In this document: positions 8,010-16,676 of the stretch, one piece after another
Layout: every line of letters starts with the position of its first letter
Position numbering within the stretch: position 1 is the stretch's first letter
NCBI GenBank assembly: GCA_013042475.1
Contig: JABDQA010000041.1
Span: 1-32,006 of the forward strand
DNA: 32,006 bases
Direction: 5' to 3'
DNA from: Desulfofustis sp.
GTDB taxonomy: Bacteria > Desulfobacterota > Desulfobulbia > Desulfobulbales > Desulfocapsaceae
Notes under the pieces: generated by a model
The model's database searches: none
What the model was told of the DNA's origin: nothing
The model's input: only the letters and a program-made list of their open reading frames with translations
Made by a program: the position numbers and the translations under genes

Positions 8010-9206
8010 TCAATCAAATAATATCTCCAGAGCGACACTTCCTATAATCTCGACAATCGCTTGACAATCTTCCTCGCTGAATGTGAGTGGAACACGCATA
8101 TCGCACATAGTGCTCAAAATACGATCAGTAGCGGGAAGAGAAGGAAGTTCGTCAATATACTTCCAGCTCGAATAGGCGCTGGTAAATCCGACAGGGTCCT
8201 TGTTGCCGAACCACTTAAGTTCAACACCCAAATCCATGCAGCTTTGAAGAAACGCTTGAATGGTCGCTTCATCCCTGCCGATCAGGGAGAACTGGATGGA
8301 ACTTCCCACGTACGCTTCCCTCGGATCTCTTTTCGGGCAGGCAATGCCATCAATGCGATTAAGCCCCTGTTCGAGAATCCGATACCGCTTATTCCACCGG
8401 GCGCACTGCTCATCCAGCATCTGCAGTTGTGGTCTCAAAATGGCGGCCCGGAGATTGTCCATTCGGCAGGAGTAGCTGGGTACCACGGTCTTGAGGGGCT
8501 CGAACACCTCTGTGGAAGGACGTGACGTGTGCCGGTCATAGAGCATGTAGGAGCCGGAATGTATGGTTGCTCTGCTGATAACCTCGGGGTCATCGGTCAC
8601 CAGCAGGCCGCCTTCCCCGGAGTTGATATGCTTATAAGTCTGAGTGGAAAAGCATCCCACCTTGCCGAAAGCCCCGGATTTCATGCCGTCCCATGATGCC
8701 CCCATGGTATGGGCGGCATCCTCGATAAGGGTTAGGTCATGGGCCCTGCAGATCTCCATTACTCTGTCCATATTGACAATGTGCCCTCGCATGTGAGAGA
8801 GCAGGAACCACTTGGCTTTTGCTGCTTTGCGAATGAGATCGTCGAGGTCGACAGTGTAATCATCCGTGATTTCGACGAGTTCGACGTCTGCGCCCGAGTT
8901 TTCTATTGCACCTGGGACCGGGGCTAGCGTGAAAGCGTTGCATAGGACTTTATCCCCGGGGCCGACACCCAGTGCTTTCAGGGCCAGATAAATGGCGCTT
9001 CCGCAGGATGCGCAGGCAAGGCAATATTTCTTGCCCATATAGGCGGCGAACTCTTCTTCCAAAAGAGCAGCCTCGCCTTTTTCTCCACTGTCGACATTAT
9101 ATCGGTGAAGTTTGCCGGTCCTGAGGATCTCAAGTGCTTTTTCTATGCCCTCTTCACAGATGGGTTCCTGCCTTGTGAAGTTCTTGGTGAATGTTTTTTC
9201 CGCCAT
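8010..9206 (-). CDS. DegT/DnrJ/EryC1/StrS family PLP-dependent aminotransferase
   Basis: A 398-residue fold-type I PLP enzyme. The predicted Schiff-base lysine is K192 in STQTYKHINSGEGG, and D163 in LIEDAAHTMGA should bind the pyridine nitrogen; ACASCGSAIYLAL (residues 64-76) forms the phosphate-side loop. The family usually aminates keto-sugars in surface polysaccharide or antibiotic pathways, but no sugar-nucleotide genes are nearby; here it sits in a catabolic-looking cluster with a second aminotransferase, an amidohydrolase and a TRAP transporter. The ATG at 9206 follows AAGAGG, which is better than the ATG 15 bases upstream. Substrate unknown. Confidence 0.88.
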   Translation of the reverse strand: MAEKTFTKNFTRQEPICEEGIEKALEILRTGKLHRYNVDSGEKGEAALLEEEFAAYMGKKYCLACASCGSAIYLALKALGVGPGDKVLCNAFTLAPVPGAIENSGADVELVEITDDYTVDLDDLIRKAAKAKWFLLSHMRGHIVNMDRVMEICRAHDLTLIEDAAHTMGASWDGMKSGAFGKVGCFSTQTYKHINSGEGGLLVTDDPEVISRATIHSGSYMLYDRHTSRPSTEVFEPLKTVVPSYSCRMDNLRAAILRPQLQMLDEQCARWNKRYRILEQGLNRIDGIACPKRDPREAYVGSSIQFSLIGRDEATIQAFLQSCMDLGVELKWFGNKDPVGFTSAYSSWKYIDELPSLPATDRILSTMCDMRVPLTFSEEDCQAIVEIIGSVALEILFD

Positions 9207-9270
9207 TGCCTCTTTTCTCATCCCATGCAGATCATCGACACCGTGCGCATTTGCCCCGCGATCACCAGGT

Positions 9271-10446
9271 TTAATTTTTACGAGCGAACCGCTTCATGAA
9301 ATCAGCGAGGCGGACGGCGTCTTCCTCAGTAATACAATTGTACAGGCTCGCCCTCAGATAATCTCCCACCCCAAAGGGCGTCAGAGTCCGCAGTCCAACC
9401 ATACCCTCGTTCCAGCTCTGAATGAGAAAATCATCGGTCATTGTTTCGTCTCCTTCTTTGATGTTGAAGGGGACGTTCATCCGGCTTCTCAATGATGTGT
9501 TCTGCACGGGGGTGACGTAAAATCCACCTGAGTTATCGATGACCTCATAGAGGATACTGCTTTTGGCAATAGACCGGCGCTCGTTCTCTGCGACACCGCC
9601 CTGGTGTTCGAGCCAGTCCATGAGGAAACCAATGACTTCGATGTTAAAGGTCGCGGGGGTGTTCCAGAGGTTCTCAGCCTCCGCATTGGTCGTGTAATTG
9701 AACACTCCGGGGCAAAGCGGGGATGCGCAGTTCTCGCCAAGGAGATCCTTGCGCACGACCGTCAGGGTGACGCCGGGGTGACCGATGTTTTTCGAGGCGC
9801 AGGCAAAAAGAACCCCGACACCGTCATCGCGCCAATCGATCGGTTTGGTTGTGAAATCAGAACTCGCATCGATGACCAAGGGAATGTGCCGGCGCGAATC
9901 CGGAAGTCTCGGAAGCCTGTGATTCTCGATGCCATTGACGGTTTCGTTGGAACAGAGAAATAGATATTTGCTCTCAGGATCGATCTCCTCCTCGATCAAC
10001 TCGGGGAAGGTCGTATAGCCTCCCATGGGGTCCCTTCCATCGATGCTCTGGACGGTGCAGTACCTGGTGGCCTCGTCGCGGGCCCTCTCCGTCCATGTGC
10101 CGTTTACAATATATGTCGCAACATCCGACTTGTTGTGGCAAAGATTTAAAGGCACTGCGGCGAACTGTCCGTGACCGCCGCCATGTGTGAAAAGCAGTTC
10201 GTAATCGTCCGGTATGTTCATGATCCGTCTGACGGACGCCTTGGTACGGCGAAGTATATCTATGAACTCGGGAGACCGGTGCGATAGTGCCAGAGAGGTG
10301 AGCCCGGGTTTTTTGAAGCTCTGGGCTATCTCCTCCTCGACGGCCTTTGGCAGTGAAGTGGGCCCGGGGCTGAAGTTGATGAGCTTAACGGATGGACTCG
10401 AAGGTCTAAGCGATCCCATAAGGGCAGGGTGGTTGTTCGTGTTCAT
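9271..10446 (-). CDS. Phosphoserine-aminotransferase-like (SerC-fold) PLP enzyme
   Basis: About 391 residues, a little longer than SerC (~360). SerC hallmarks are clear: NFSPGPTSLP (residues 24-33), THGGGHGQFAAVPLNL (87-102), the PLP aspartate in VIDASSDF, the Schiff-base lysine K219 in ACASKNIGHPG and the end GLRTLTPFGVGDYLRASLYN. SerC moves the amino group between glutamate and 3-phosphohydroxypyruvate. The lysine loop reads KNIGHPG where typical SerC has KNIGPAG, and the gene lies in a transport/deacylation cluster, so this may be a paralogue with another substrate rather than the housekeeping enzyme. The ATG at 10446 is chosen; a TTG at 10482 and an ATG at 10419 are alternatives. Confidence 0.85.
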   Translation of the reverse strand: MNTNNHPALMGSLRPSSPSVKLINFSPGPTSLPKAVEEEIAQSFKKPGLTSLALSHRSPEFIDILRRTKASVRRIMNIPDDYELLFTHGGGHGQFAAVPLNLCHNKSDVATYIVNGTWTERARDEATRYCTVQSIDGRDPMGGYTTFPELIEEEIDPESKYLFLCSNETVNGIENHRLPRLPDSRRHIPLVIDASSDFTTKPIDWRDDGVGVLFACASKNIGHPGVTLTVVRKDLLGENCASPLCPGVFNYTTNAEAENLWNTPATFNIEVIGFLMDWLEHQGGVAENERRSIAKSSILYEVIDNSGGFYVTPVQNTSLRSRMNVPFNIKEGDETMTDDFLIQSWNEGMVGLRTLTPFGVGDYLRASLYNCITEEDAVRLADFMKRFARKN

Positions 10447-10630
10447 TTTCTTGTTCTGGTTTGTCTTTTGTTGGTAAAACAAAACTACTATTCAATCCTG
10501 ACAACTACCGGTGTTTAAGTCTCGCCACGATGCCGGTGATGTGCTCTGAGCTAGATTCATCATAGATGCTCATGCATAAAAATATTTCGCGATTGTGACT
10601 CATATTATGCATTTCGGCTTAGGCACCTTA

Positions 10631-12220
10631 TTAAGCGGCACGAAGGACTTTGCCAGCGCAAATGTTAGTCCGTCCCCCGTCACGGAAACTAAATTCTCCA
10701 TTAGTCATGACGTGGACGATCCCGTCGGGATGAACCCGCGGTTCCTCGACAGTGCATTTAAATGCGACCTGATCAAGGTCGAATACGGTAATGTCGGCGT
10801 AGGCACCGGCACGCAGCGTGCCACGATCCTTCAGACCCACACGTGACGCTGGTAATAGGGTCAATCGCCTAATACCCTCTTCCAATGACATGACACCAAC
10901 CTTTCGCACGTAATGTTCCAGGAAACGGGCAACCCACCCATACCCAGCCAGCGAACCAATTAAGTCGCCGGTCGGACCACCTGGAGTTAGAGCGAAGGTA
11001 TCCGACATGACGCCGCAGTAAGGACGTTTCAAGATCATTCGTAGGTCGTCCTCGAAAAAGTTCAAAGACGTCCAATGCGCCTGAAGCATTTCTTCTCCTT
11101 CCTCTACTAGTATGTCCATGATGGCATCGAAGGGATCCTTATCCCTTTGTCTTCCAATCTCCTCAACTGTCATCCCAATAAGGTCTCGGTTCTTGTGAAC
11201 ATGGTAGAGGATGATCCTATCCCACTTTTCGTCGGTAACGAGGCGCCACATCTGACCCGGGTTCACTTTCATCCGCTCTCGCATCTGCGGATCTTTCAGC
11301 CTACCCAGCAATGCCTGGGGGCCGCCATCACGCGCCCAGGAAGGCAGTACCGCAACCAAGGATGTATGGGACCATTCATGAGGAATGACATCGCAGGCGA
11401 CATCGACACCGATCTCTAGAAAATGCTCAATCATGTCGATGGTATGTTTCATCGCATGGGTGGGACGGCCGTATTTGGGCTGGATGTGGGAAATTTGGGT
11501 TCGCACGCCGGTGACACGGCCTATGGCCATCACCTCGCCGAATCCAAGGTCGTAATAGATGTCCCGATTGCGAACGTGACTGGCATGCAATCGGTCGTAT
11601 TTCGCAACCGGACTGCATAGTTCAGCGAGTTCGGGGGTTGTTGCCCCGATGCCGGGCCAATATTCCAGGCCTGTTGACAAGCCCCAGGCACCCTCTTCCA
11701 TCGCCTGCTCAACATATCGAACCATCTTCTCCCTTTCATCATCAGTACTGGGGCGCATTTCATCCCCCAAGACAGCGCCATGAACGGTCCCATGTCCAAG
11801 CATTCCCAACACGTTGACGCCAAGATCACACTTGGCAAGATGTTCCAGATATCCATCGAAGGTTTCCCAGGTCACATCGATGCCGGGTAGTCGGCCTGGC
11901 ATCAAGGCTTCCATTCGCTTGGCGTCGGTAACCGGCGCAAAGCTGAATCCGCACTGGCCTATTACCTCACTGGTTACGCCCTGACAAACTTGGCTATCAG
12001 CGCGGCCGTCGGCGAACAAAACAGCATCGGAATGGGTATGGATGTCGATAAATCCTGGCGAGACGCACAAGCCGGCAACATCAATTTTTGCTCCCGAGTC
12101 AGCGCCAGATAGGTCGCCAATCGCCTTAATTCGGTCACCTTCGACCCCGACGTCTGCTTGGTATGTCGGCGCTCCAGTTCCGTCAACGATCTTTCCGTTT
12201 TTTAAAACAATATCAAACAT
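10631..12220 (-). CDS. D-aminoacylase / N-acyl-D-amino-acid deacylase family amidohydrolase
   Basis: A 529-residue metal-dependent amidohydrolase. The N-terminal beta-sandwich strand (FDIVLKNGKIVDGTG) is followed by the metal-binding H61-x-H63 in GFIDIHTHSD, a cysteine C90 in GQCGFSFAP matching the bridging cysteine of D-aminoacylases, a histidine in QISHIQPKYGRP, and a C-terminal ASRVGLKDRGTLRAGAYADITVFD. Such enzymes hydrolyse N-acyl-D-amino acids or related amides in the cytoplasm. It lies between TRAP transporter genes (upstream, same strand) and two aminotransferases (downstream), consistent with import, deacylation and transamination. The ATG at 12220 is preferred over a GTG at 12232; GGAG lies 11 bases upstream. 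True acyl or amine substrate unknown. Confidence 0.88.
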   Translation of the reverse strand: MFDIVLKNGKIVDGTGAPTYQADVGVEGDRIKAIGDLSGADSGAKIDVAGLCVSPGFIDIHTHSDAVLFADGRADSQVCQGVTSEVIGQCGFSFAPVTDAKRMEALMPGRLPGIDVTWETFDGYLEHLAKCDLGVNVLGMLGHGTVHGAVLGDEMRPSTDDEREKMVRYVEQAMEEGAWGLSTGLEYWPGIGATTPELAELCSPVAKYDRLHASHVRNRDIYYDLGFGEVMAIGRVTGVRTQISHIQPKYGRPTHAMKHTIDMIEHFLEIGVDVACDVIPHEWSHTSLVAVLPSWARDGGPQALLGRLKDPQMRERMKVNPGQMWRLVTDEKWDRIILYHVHKNRDLIGMTVEEIGRQRDKDPFDAIMDILVEEGEEMLQAHWTSLNFFEDDLRMILKRPYCGVMSDTFALTPGGPTGDLIGSLAGYGWVARFLEHYVRKVGVMSLEEGIRRLTLLPASRVGLKDRGTLRAGAYADITVFDLDQVAFKCTVEEPRVHPDGIVHVMTNGEFSFRDGGRTNICAGKVLRAA

Positions 12221-12308
12221 AGCTAAAATCACTCCGTTGGTTTATTCATAACGCCTTCAAATCTGTAGCGGTGAGCAGAGATAATTCAAGGCTTGCCTCA
12301 TTCTACAT

Positions 12309-13598
12309 TCATGGACGTGCCCCGTAGAAGAAGTCGGGGAGATAGAGAACGAACTCCGGAACAAGGATCATGAAAAGGAGCCCAATGATATAGGGGACAA
12401 TCAGAGGAAGCACCCCAATGGAGACTTCCTCGACACTGATTCCTGTGACACGGGCAGCTATGAAGAGGTTTCCGCCCATCGGGGGTGTCAAAAATCCAAT
12501 CTCACACGTCATGACCGTAAAGACGCCGAACAGCACCGGGTCAATTCCAAGATTCACCACAACGGGAAGTAAAACCGGTGTGAATAGAATAATCTGGGCA
12601 AGGGACTCCATAAAAGTCCCGATAAAGATGTAGAAAACTCCAATAATGCACATGACGATGATGGGATTTTGCGTAAATTGCAATATCGCATCCTCTACCA
12701 GCTGTGGCATGTCATAGAACGCAGCTAGTTGCCCGAATGCAATTGTTGGCGTGAGCATTAGAAGCAGCCCAGCCATCAATGCAGTGAACCTCAATGCACC
12801 ATATATCTGGGTCCAATTAAGTTCACGATAGACCACAACACCAACAAACAGAGCATAGAACACGGCCACCGAAGCCGCCTCGGTGGGTGTGAAAATACCA
12901 CCGTAAATTCCACCAAGAATGAGCACTGGGGCTCCAATAGCCCACTTCCCTTCCCAGATAGCCTTTATGAGAGGACGCCAAGAGAAGCGCTCTCCCTTGC
13001 CGCCATAATCATTCATAACGCAAATGCCGCCGGCTACGACAAGCAGCAACAGTCCAACGAAAATTCCAGGGACGATACCGGCAAGGAAAAGGCGCGGAAT
13101 TGATTCCTCGGCCACAAGGGCATAGATAATCAGCAAGTTGCTGGGCGGAATCATACTGCCCAGTGCTCCGGCAGACGCAGCCACTGCCGCCGCGAAACGA
13201 GGGGAATAATCCTCGCGCAACATCGAAGGAATGGTGACACTGCCAATCGCCGCGGTGGTGGCAGGACCTGAACCGGATAAGGCGGCAAAGAACATACAAC
13301 CGAGAACCGTTACCAGCCCTAAGCTTCCCTTATAGGCTCCCACAAGGGCATTGGCAATTTGAATTAGCCGATTTGACATGCCACCCTTTTCCATCAACTG
13401 ACCGGCGAGGATGAATAGCGGAATGGTTAAGAGCGGGAACGGCTGAAGGGCCGTGAACCCTGTCTGCGACAATAGGGTGAAGGGTATATCGATCAAAAAC
13501 AGAGCCACAGCCGTGGCAATGCCAACCGAGGCAATTAACGGGACCCCCATCACCGTCAGTACGACAAACACTATGACAACCCACATCGTGTCACTCAT
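12309..13598 (-). CDS. dctM: TRAP transporter large permease (DctM)
   Basis: A 429-residue inner-membrane protein with about a dozen hydrophobic segments and the DctM pattern LFILAGQLMEKGGMSNRLI, GSGPATTAAIGSVTIPSM and EIGFLTPPMGGNLF. It is the Na+-coupled transport subunit of a tripartite ATP-independent periplasmic transporter. The ATG at 13598 overlaps the end of dctQ by 8 bp and has AAGGA at good spacing inside dctQ; the frame is open further upstream but that part overlaps dctQ and lacks family similarity. Operates with the DctQ and DctP proteins encoded just upstream. Confidence 0.94.
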   Translation of the reverse strand: MSDTMWVVIVFVVLTVMGVPLIASVGIATAVALFLIDIPFTLLSQTGFTALQPFPLLTIPLFILAGQLMEKGGMSNRLIQIANALVGAYKGSLGLVTVLGCMFFAALSGSGPATTAAIGSVTIPSMLREDYSPRFAAAVAASAGALGSMIPPSNLLIIYALVAEESIPRLFLAGIVPGIFVGLLLLVVAGGICVMNDYGGKGERFSWRPLIKAIWEGKWAIGAPVLILGGIYGGIFTPTEAASVAVFYALFVGVVVYRELNWTQIYGALRFTALMAGLLLMLTPTIAFGQLAAFYDMPQLVEDAILQFTQNPIIVMCIIGVFYIFIGTFMESLAQIILFTPVLLPVVVNLGIDPVLFGVFTVMTCEIGFLTPPMGGNLFIAARVTGISVEEVSIGVLPLIVPYIIGLLFMILVPEFVLYLPDFFYGARP

Positions 13599-14145
13599 TG
13601 GGTACGTCCTTTTGGGGCTGTGATTCTTTGGGGATGCCCGGCAGTTCGTGCCGCCCTTCCTTAAACCAAAGGTAATAGATTTGAGCCAGCCGCACGGCCA
13701 TGAGCGTGTAGCCAATGGCAACGATCATCTGGGGCCACTTCTGGTCTATATGAAGCGAGGGTGAGATGTAGACTTTCTCCCACAAAACAGTGAGGTACTC
13801 AATCCCGTACCAGACCATGAAAATGTTGAAAGCCATCCAACAGAGGTCGCTTAAGATGATCACGCCAATCGCAAGGGGCCTCGGCAAGGAGACAACACCA
13901 ATAACAATGCGGACATGGAAGCGTTCCCGGACCGCCAGCGAAGCCCCCATATAGACTGCCCACACCATGCTGAAACCTGACAGCTCCTCGGTCCAGGTGA
14001 TGGCAGTATTAAAAACATACCTGGCAACAACCTGTGCGAAGACGCAGCACGCCATAACTGATAGAAAGAAACAGCTAAGAGCCTCTTCAAACCGTTGTTC
14101 AACAATACCCCATAACTTGGACATATGAGTCACTTCAGTTTTCAT
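13591..14145 (-). CDS. dctQ: TRAP transporter small permease (DctQ)
   Basis: A 184-residue membrane protein with four predicted helices. The DctQ signature ITWTEELSGFSMVWAVYMGA is present, followed by VRERFHVRI. It forms the small membrane subunit that pairs with DctM. It overlaps dctM by 8 bp, which fits translational coupling, and lies 81 bp after dctP. An internal ATG at 14124 is an alternative start with similar weak context. The C-terminal tail (GRHELPGIPKESQPQKDVPNE) is polar and probably cytoplasmic. Confidence 0.92.
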   Translation of the reverse strand: MKTEVTHMSKLWGIVEQRFEEALSCFFLSVMACCVFAQVVARYVFNTAITWTEELSGFSMVWAVYMGASLAVRERFHVRIVIGVVSLPRPLAIGVIILSDLCWMAFNIFMVWYGIEYLTVLWEKVYISPSLHIDQKWPQMIVAIGYTLMAVRLAQIYYLWFKEGRHELPGIPKESQPQKDVPNE

Positions 14146-14226
14146 GTCTCACTCAAGTGAGGTATGAGACACGGGATACTTCTGACGATTAGCACCACTG
14201 GCGTATCCCGCACCATTATCCGCAAA

Positions 14227-15225
14227 TTATTGGGCTGCGGCACCAATTTTTTCCACGAATTCTGTGAATACCGGCCCCTTTTTCTCAGCGAACATGGCTT
14301 GTACCTTTTTGGCAGCATCTATAAAGAGCTTCTTGTCCGGATAACTGATCTCCATTCCATGTTCTTTCACAAGGCGCTGGCGAATCTCCTCGGTTGCCTT
14401 TGCCTTGAACTCCGCCTGAAACGCACCCGCCTCCTCCGCAGCCTTCCAAACAGCTGCCTTCTGCTCATCGTTAAGTTTGTTCATGAATCTCTCGCTCGCG
14501 AAGAGAGGGGCAACACCACCGAAGTGTTCGAGGATCGTGAGATACTTGGCAAACTCATAGAACTTCATTTCCTCGATCACGTTGGTACCGTTGTCACCAC
14601 CATCTATTGTTCCGGTTTCCAAGGCTGTTGGGGTTTCCGACCAGGCCAGCGGCACCGGCTCTGCTCCGAAAGCCCTAAAGGTTTCAATCATCACTTCATT
14701 TTTGGGCACTCGATACTTCAGGCCAGCGAAGTCCTCGAACTTTTCAATGGGCCGTTTGGTATTGTAGAGGTCACGATAGTCCGCACCACCAAATGTCAAC
14801 AGATAGACTCCAGTGTCCTTAAGCAGCAACTCACGAATCTCATCGCCAACCGGTCCTGTGGTGACTTTCATCACGTGATCCTGACTTTGAAAGATATACG
14901 GAAGTACGAAGACGTCCATGAGCGGAAAGTGTGGAGAAACATTATTTTGACTTACGAAATAACCGTCAACTGTTCCAAGCTGCATCGCCTTGAAAGCATT
15001 GTCTTCGGTGGCAATTTGGCCACAGCAGCGCAGTTTCACCTCAATGGTACCATTTGAGTATTGTTCAACCAGTTCTTTGAACTTCTTCGCCAAAATGCCG
15101 TAATGACTGTCAAGCGGCGTTTCCCACCCGATGTTCATAGTAATGGATTTGGCGTTTGCCGAACACACGGCTAGAATCAGTGACGCAGTGACAAGAAAAA
15201 CTCCTACAAATCTAAAACGTTTCAT
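14227..15225 (-). CDS. dctP: TRAP transporter substrate-binding protein (DctP)
   Basis: A 332-residue periplasmic protein with a signal peptide (MKRFRFVGVFLVTASLILAV, cleavage near ANA-KSI) and a GGGAGGA ribosome-binding site. Family features: GWETPLDSHYGILAKKFKELV, FAGLKYRVPKNEVMIETFRAFG with the arginine that normally pairs with a ligand carboxylate, and ALETGTIDGGDNGT. TRAP ligands are usually carboxylates, and N-acyl amino acids carry one, which agrees with the amidohydrolase downstream. It begins the minus-strand transcription unit; the 465-bp divergent region upstream should carry its promoter. Confidence 0.94.
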   Translation of the reverse strand: MKRFRFVGVFLVTASLILAVCSANAKSITMNIGWETPLDSHYGILAKKFKELVEQYSNGTIEVKLRCCGQIATEDNAFKAMQLGTVDGYFVSQNNVSPHFPLMDVFVLPYIFQSQDHVMKVTTGPVGDEIRELLLKDTGVYLLTFGGADYRDLYNTKRPIEKFEDFAGLKYRVPKNEVMIETFRAFGAEPVPLAWSETPTALETGTIDGGDNGTNVIEEMKFYEFAKYLTILEHFGGVAPLFASERFMNKLNDEQKAAVWKAAEEAGAFQAEFKAKATEEIRQRLVKEHGMEISYPDKKLFIDAAKKVQAMFAEKKGPVFTEFVEKIGAAAQ

Positions 15226-15690
15226 GATCTCCTCCCGTTAGAATTTTGGGTTTTAGACCTAATTGGTCCCGATTAGCAACCAAACACCACTATTCCCATA
15301 TGGGGTATTGCTTGAGTAGAAATTTTAAAACTCACCTGAAAACACCATTAGATTGTTAACCATTAAACAAGGCAAAGAAGTCATGTCAATCATATTATGT
15401 AATATTTCATAAAATATTTTATAAAATATTGTCATGTGATAGAGTTACGCGCATTGGCTGCACAGATACAGGGAAAGAGAGGGGATACACGCCCTAAAGG
15501 CCATGGCTGATGATGGTTAAAAGAAAAATTTTGGGGGAAGACTTTTCAGATACATGTGTAACTGCAGTGTTAGAAATGGAAGATATACTGCGGTATGAGT
15601 TGGTAGAACCGCATCCCCTTTAAACTGAGACCGCGATTGTCTATTTAGTCAGGGTCGAGGTAGCAGGAAGCCATTACTGGAGCGAAAACG
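15226..15690. promoter_or_regulatory. Divergent intergenic region between dctP and the SDR gene
   Basis: 465 bp separating divergently read genes, so it should hold two promoters. The middle (about 15390-15430) is very AT-rich and contains a perfect palindrome. A 37-codon ORF (ATG 15510, stop ending 15623; MMVKRKILGEDFSDTC...) with AAAGG upstream is possible, but I recognise nothing in it and would not call it a gene. No RNA element recognised. Confidence 0.55.
15409..15430. repeat. AT palindrome with partial repeat, candidate operator
   Basis: ATAAAATATTTTAT (15409-15422) is a perfect 14-bp palindrome, and ATAAAATATT is repeated directly at 15421-15430. It lies in the divergent promoter region, 184 bp from the dctP start. 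It could be a regulator site or merely AT-rich promoter DNA. Confidence 0.35.
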
Positions 15691-16467
15691 ATGAGAATTA
15701 TTAATCAATTATTTGGTATCGAGGGTCGGGTCGCGCTGGTTACAGGAGCCAGTTCGGGCATTGGCAGGGCAATTGCGTTCTGTCTTGCCGAAGCAGGCGC
15801 TGCGGTTATCCATGTCGCCAGAAAAGAAAAACAATTGCAGGAGGCGACTGAGGATGTTGAAAAGATAAACGGCAAGGCAGCGTACTTATGCTGCGATGTG
15901 TCCGATATGGATGCGCTGGCTGAAACCGTCGAGAAATCGGCCTCTTTTTTTGGGGCGCCCGACATTCTGGTTAACGCTGCAGGCATCAACCTGCGCCAGT
16001 CCTGGGACAACATAAGCGCCGACAGCTGGGACAAGCAAATTGATATTAATTTGAAAGCGCCATTTTTCCTTGCACAACACCTTATTCCGGGTATGAGGGA
16101 AAAGGGTTGGGGCAAAATCATCAATATCGCTTCACTTCAATCAGAAAGGGCCTTTCCTAATAGCATTCCCTATGGCGCATCCAAAGGCGGAATGATGCAG
16201 CTGACCCGGGCCATGGCCGAGGCATGGTCTGCTGCTCAAAGCGGAATCACCTGTAATGCCATCGCACCCGGCTTTTTCAAAACAGGTTTGACTTCCGTCC
16301 TCTATGACAAGGAGGAGGTTATCGATGCTCTTGCCCGGCAAACAATCATCGGCCGAAATGGAGAGCTTGCTGACTTGAAAGGTACGACAATATTTCTAGC
16401 CTCGCCTGCTTCCGATTATATCACCGGTCAGACGATTTTTGTTGATGGGGGTTGGACTGCAAAATAG
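15691..16467 (+). CDS. Short-chain dehydrogenase/reductase (classical SDR)
   Basis: A 258-residue NAD(P)-dependent SDR. Cofactor motif TGASSGIG at 18-25, NAAG at 95-98, structural N120, and the catalytic S148, Y161 and K165 (NIASLQS, YGASKGG). It ends with the usual DYITGQTIFVDGGWTAK. Closest in feel to gluconate 5-dehydrogenase/2-deoxy-gluconate 3-dehydrogenase or 3-oxoacyl reductase types; the hydrophobic substrate loop does not decide. GGAG lies 9 bases before the ATG. It is divergent from the TRAP/amidohydrolase unit and could act on a hydroxy or keto intermediate from it, but a link is only positional. Confidence 0.92.
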   Translation: MRIINQLFGIEGRVALVTGASSGIGRAIAFCLAEAGAAVIHVARKEKQLQEATEDVEKINGKAAYLCCDVSDMDALAETVEKSASFFGAPDILVNAAGINLRQSWDNISADSWDKQIDINLKAPFFLAQHLIPGMREKGWGKIINIASLQSERAFPNSIPYGASKGGMMQLTRAMAEAWSAAQSGITCNAIAPGFFKTGLTSVLYDKEEVIDALARQTIIGRNGELADLKGTTIFLASPASDYITGQTIFVDGGWTAK

Positions 16468-16572
16468 ATTTCCATGCAAATATTTTTTCTGTGAATATTG
16501 AATCTGAATACATCTCAACCATTTATCAAAAGTCTAAGATGAGCAATGTAAAATCTCTATCGATTTTATGGT

Positions 16573-16591
16573 GGAGGCTCTTGAAGCCTCC
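16573..16591. other. Hairpin between converging genes, weak terminator candidate
   Basis: GGAGGCT (16573-16579) and AGCCTCC (16585-16591) form a perfect 7-bp stem with a 5-base loop, 105 bp after the SDR stop. No T-run follows on either strand (TGTAAAATT on plus), so an intrinsic terminator for the SDR gene is only possible. Confidence 0.4.
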
Positions 16592-16619
16592 TGTAAAATT
16601 ATAGTTTCAGAGTAGCAAA

Positions 16620-16645
16620 GGTGGCACATGGGAACTCATGCCACC
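16620..16645 (-). terminator. Hairpin downstream of the HEAT-repeat gene, probable terminator
   Basis: GGTGGCA (16620-16626) pairs with TGCCACC (16639-16645). It lies 31 bp after the stop of the HEAT-repeat gene and is followed on that strand by TTTGCTACT. A modest intrinsic terminator for the hgcA-hgcB-HEAT unit is the best reading. Confidence 0.45.
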
Positions 16646-16676
16646 CGGATATTCTATTTATACACGCGCTAACGTC

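Noticed and set aside
14164-15057. Long plus-strand open frame opposite dctP
   Set aside because: It is antisense to a clear TRAP binding-protein gene and its translation has no family features.
15226-15330. Sigma-54 promoter upstream of dctP (TGGTGTTTGGTTGCT on the minus strand)
   Set aside because: The GG-to-GC spacing is 9 bases instead of 10 and the -24 element is poor.
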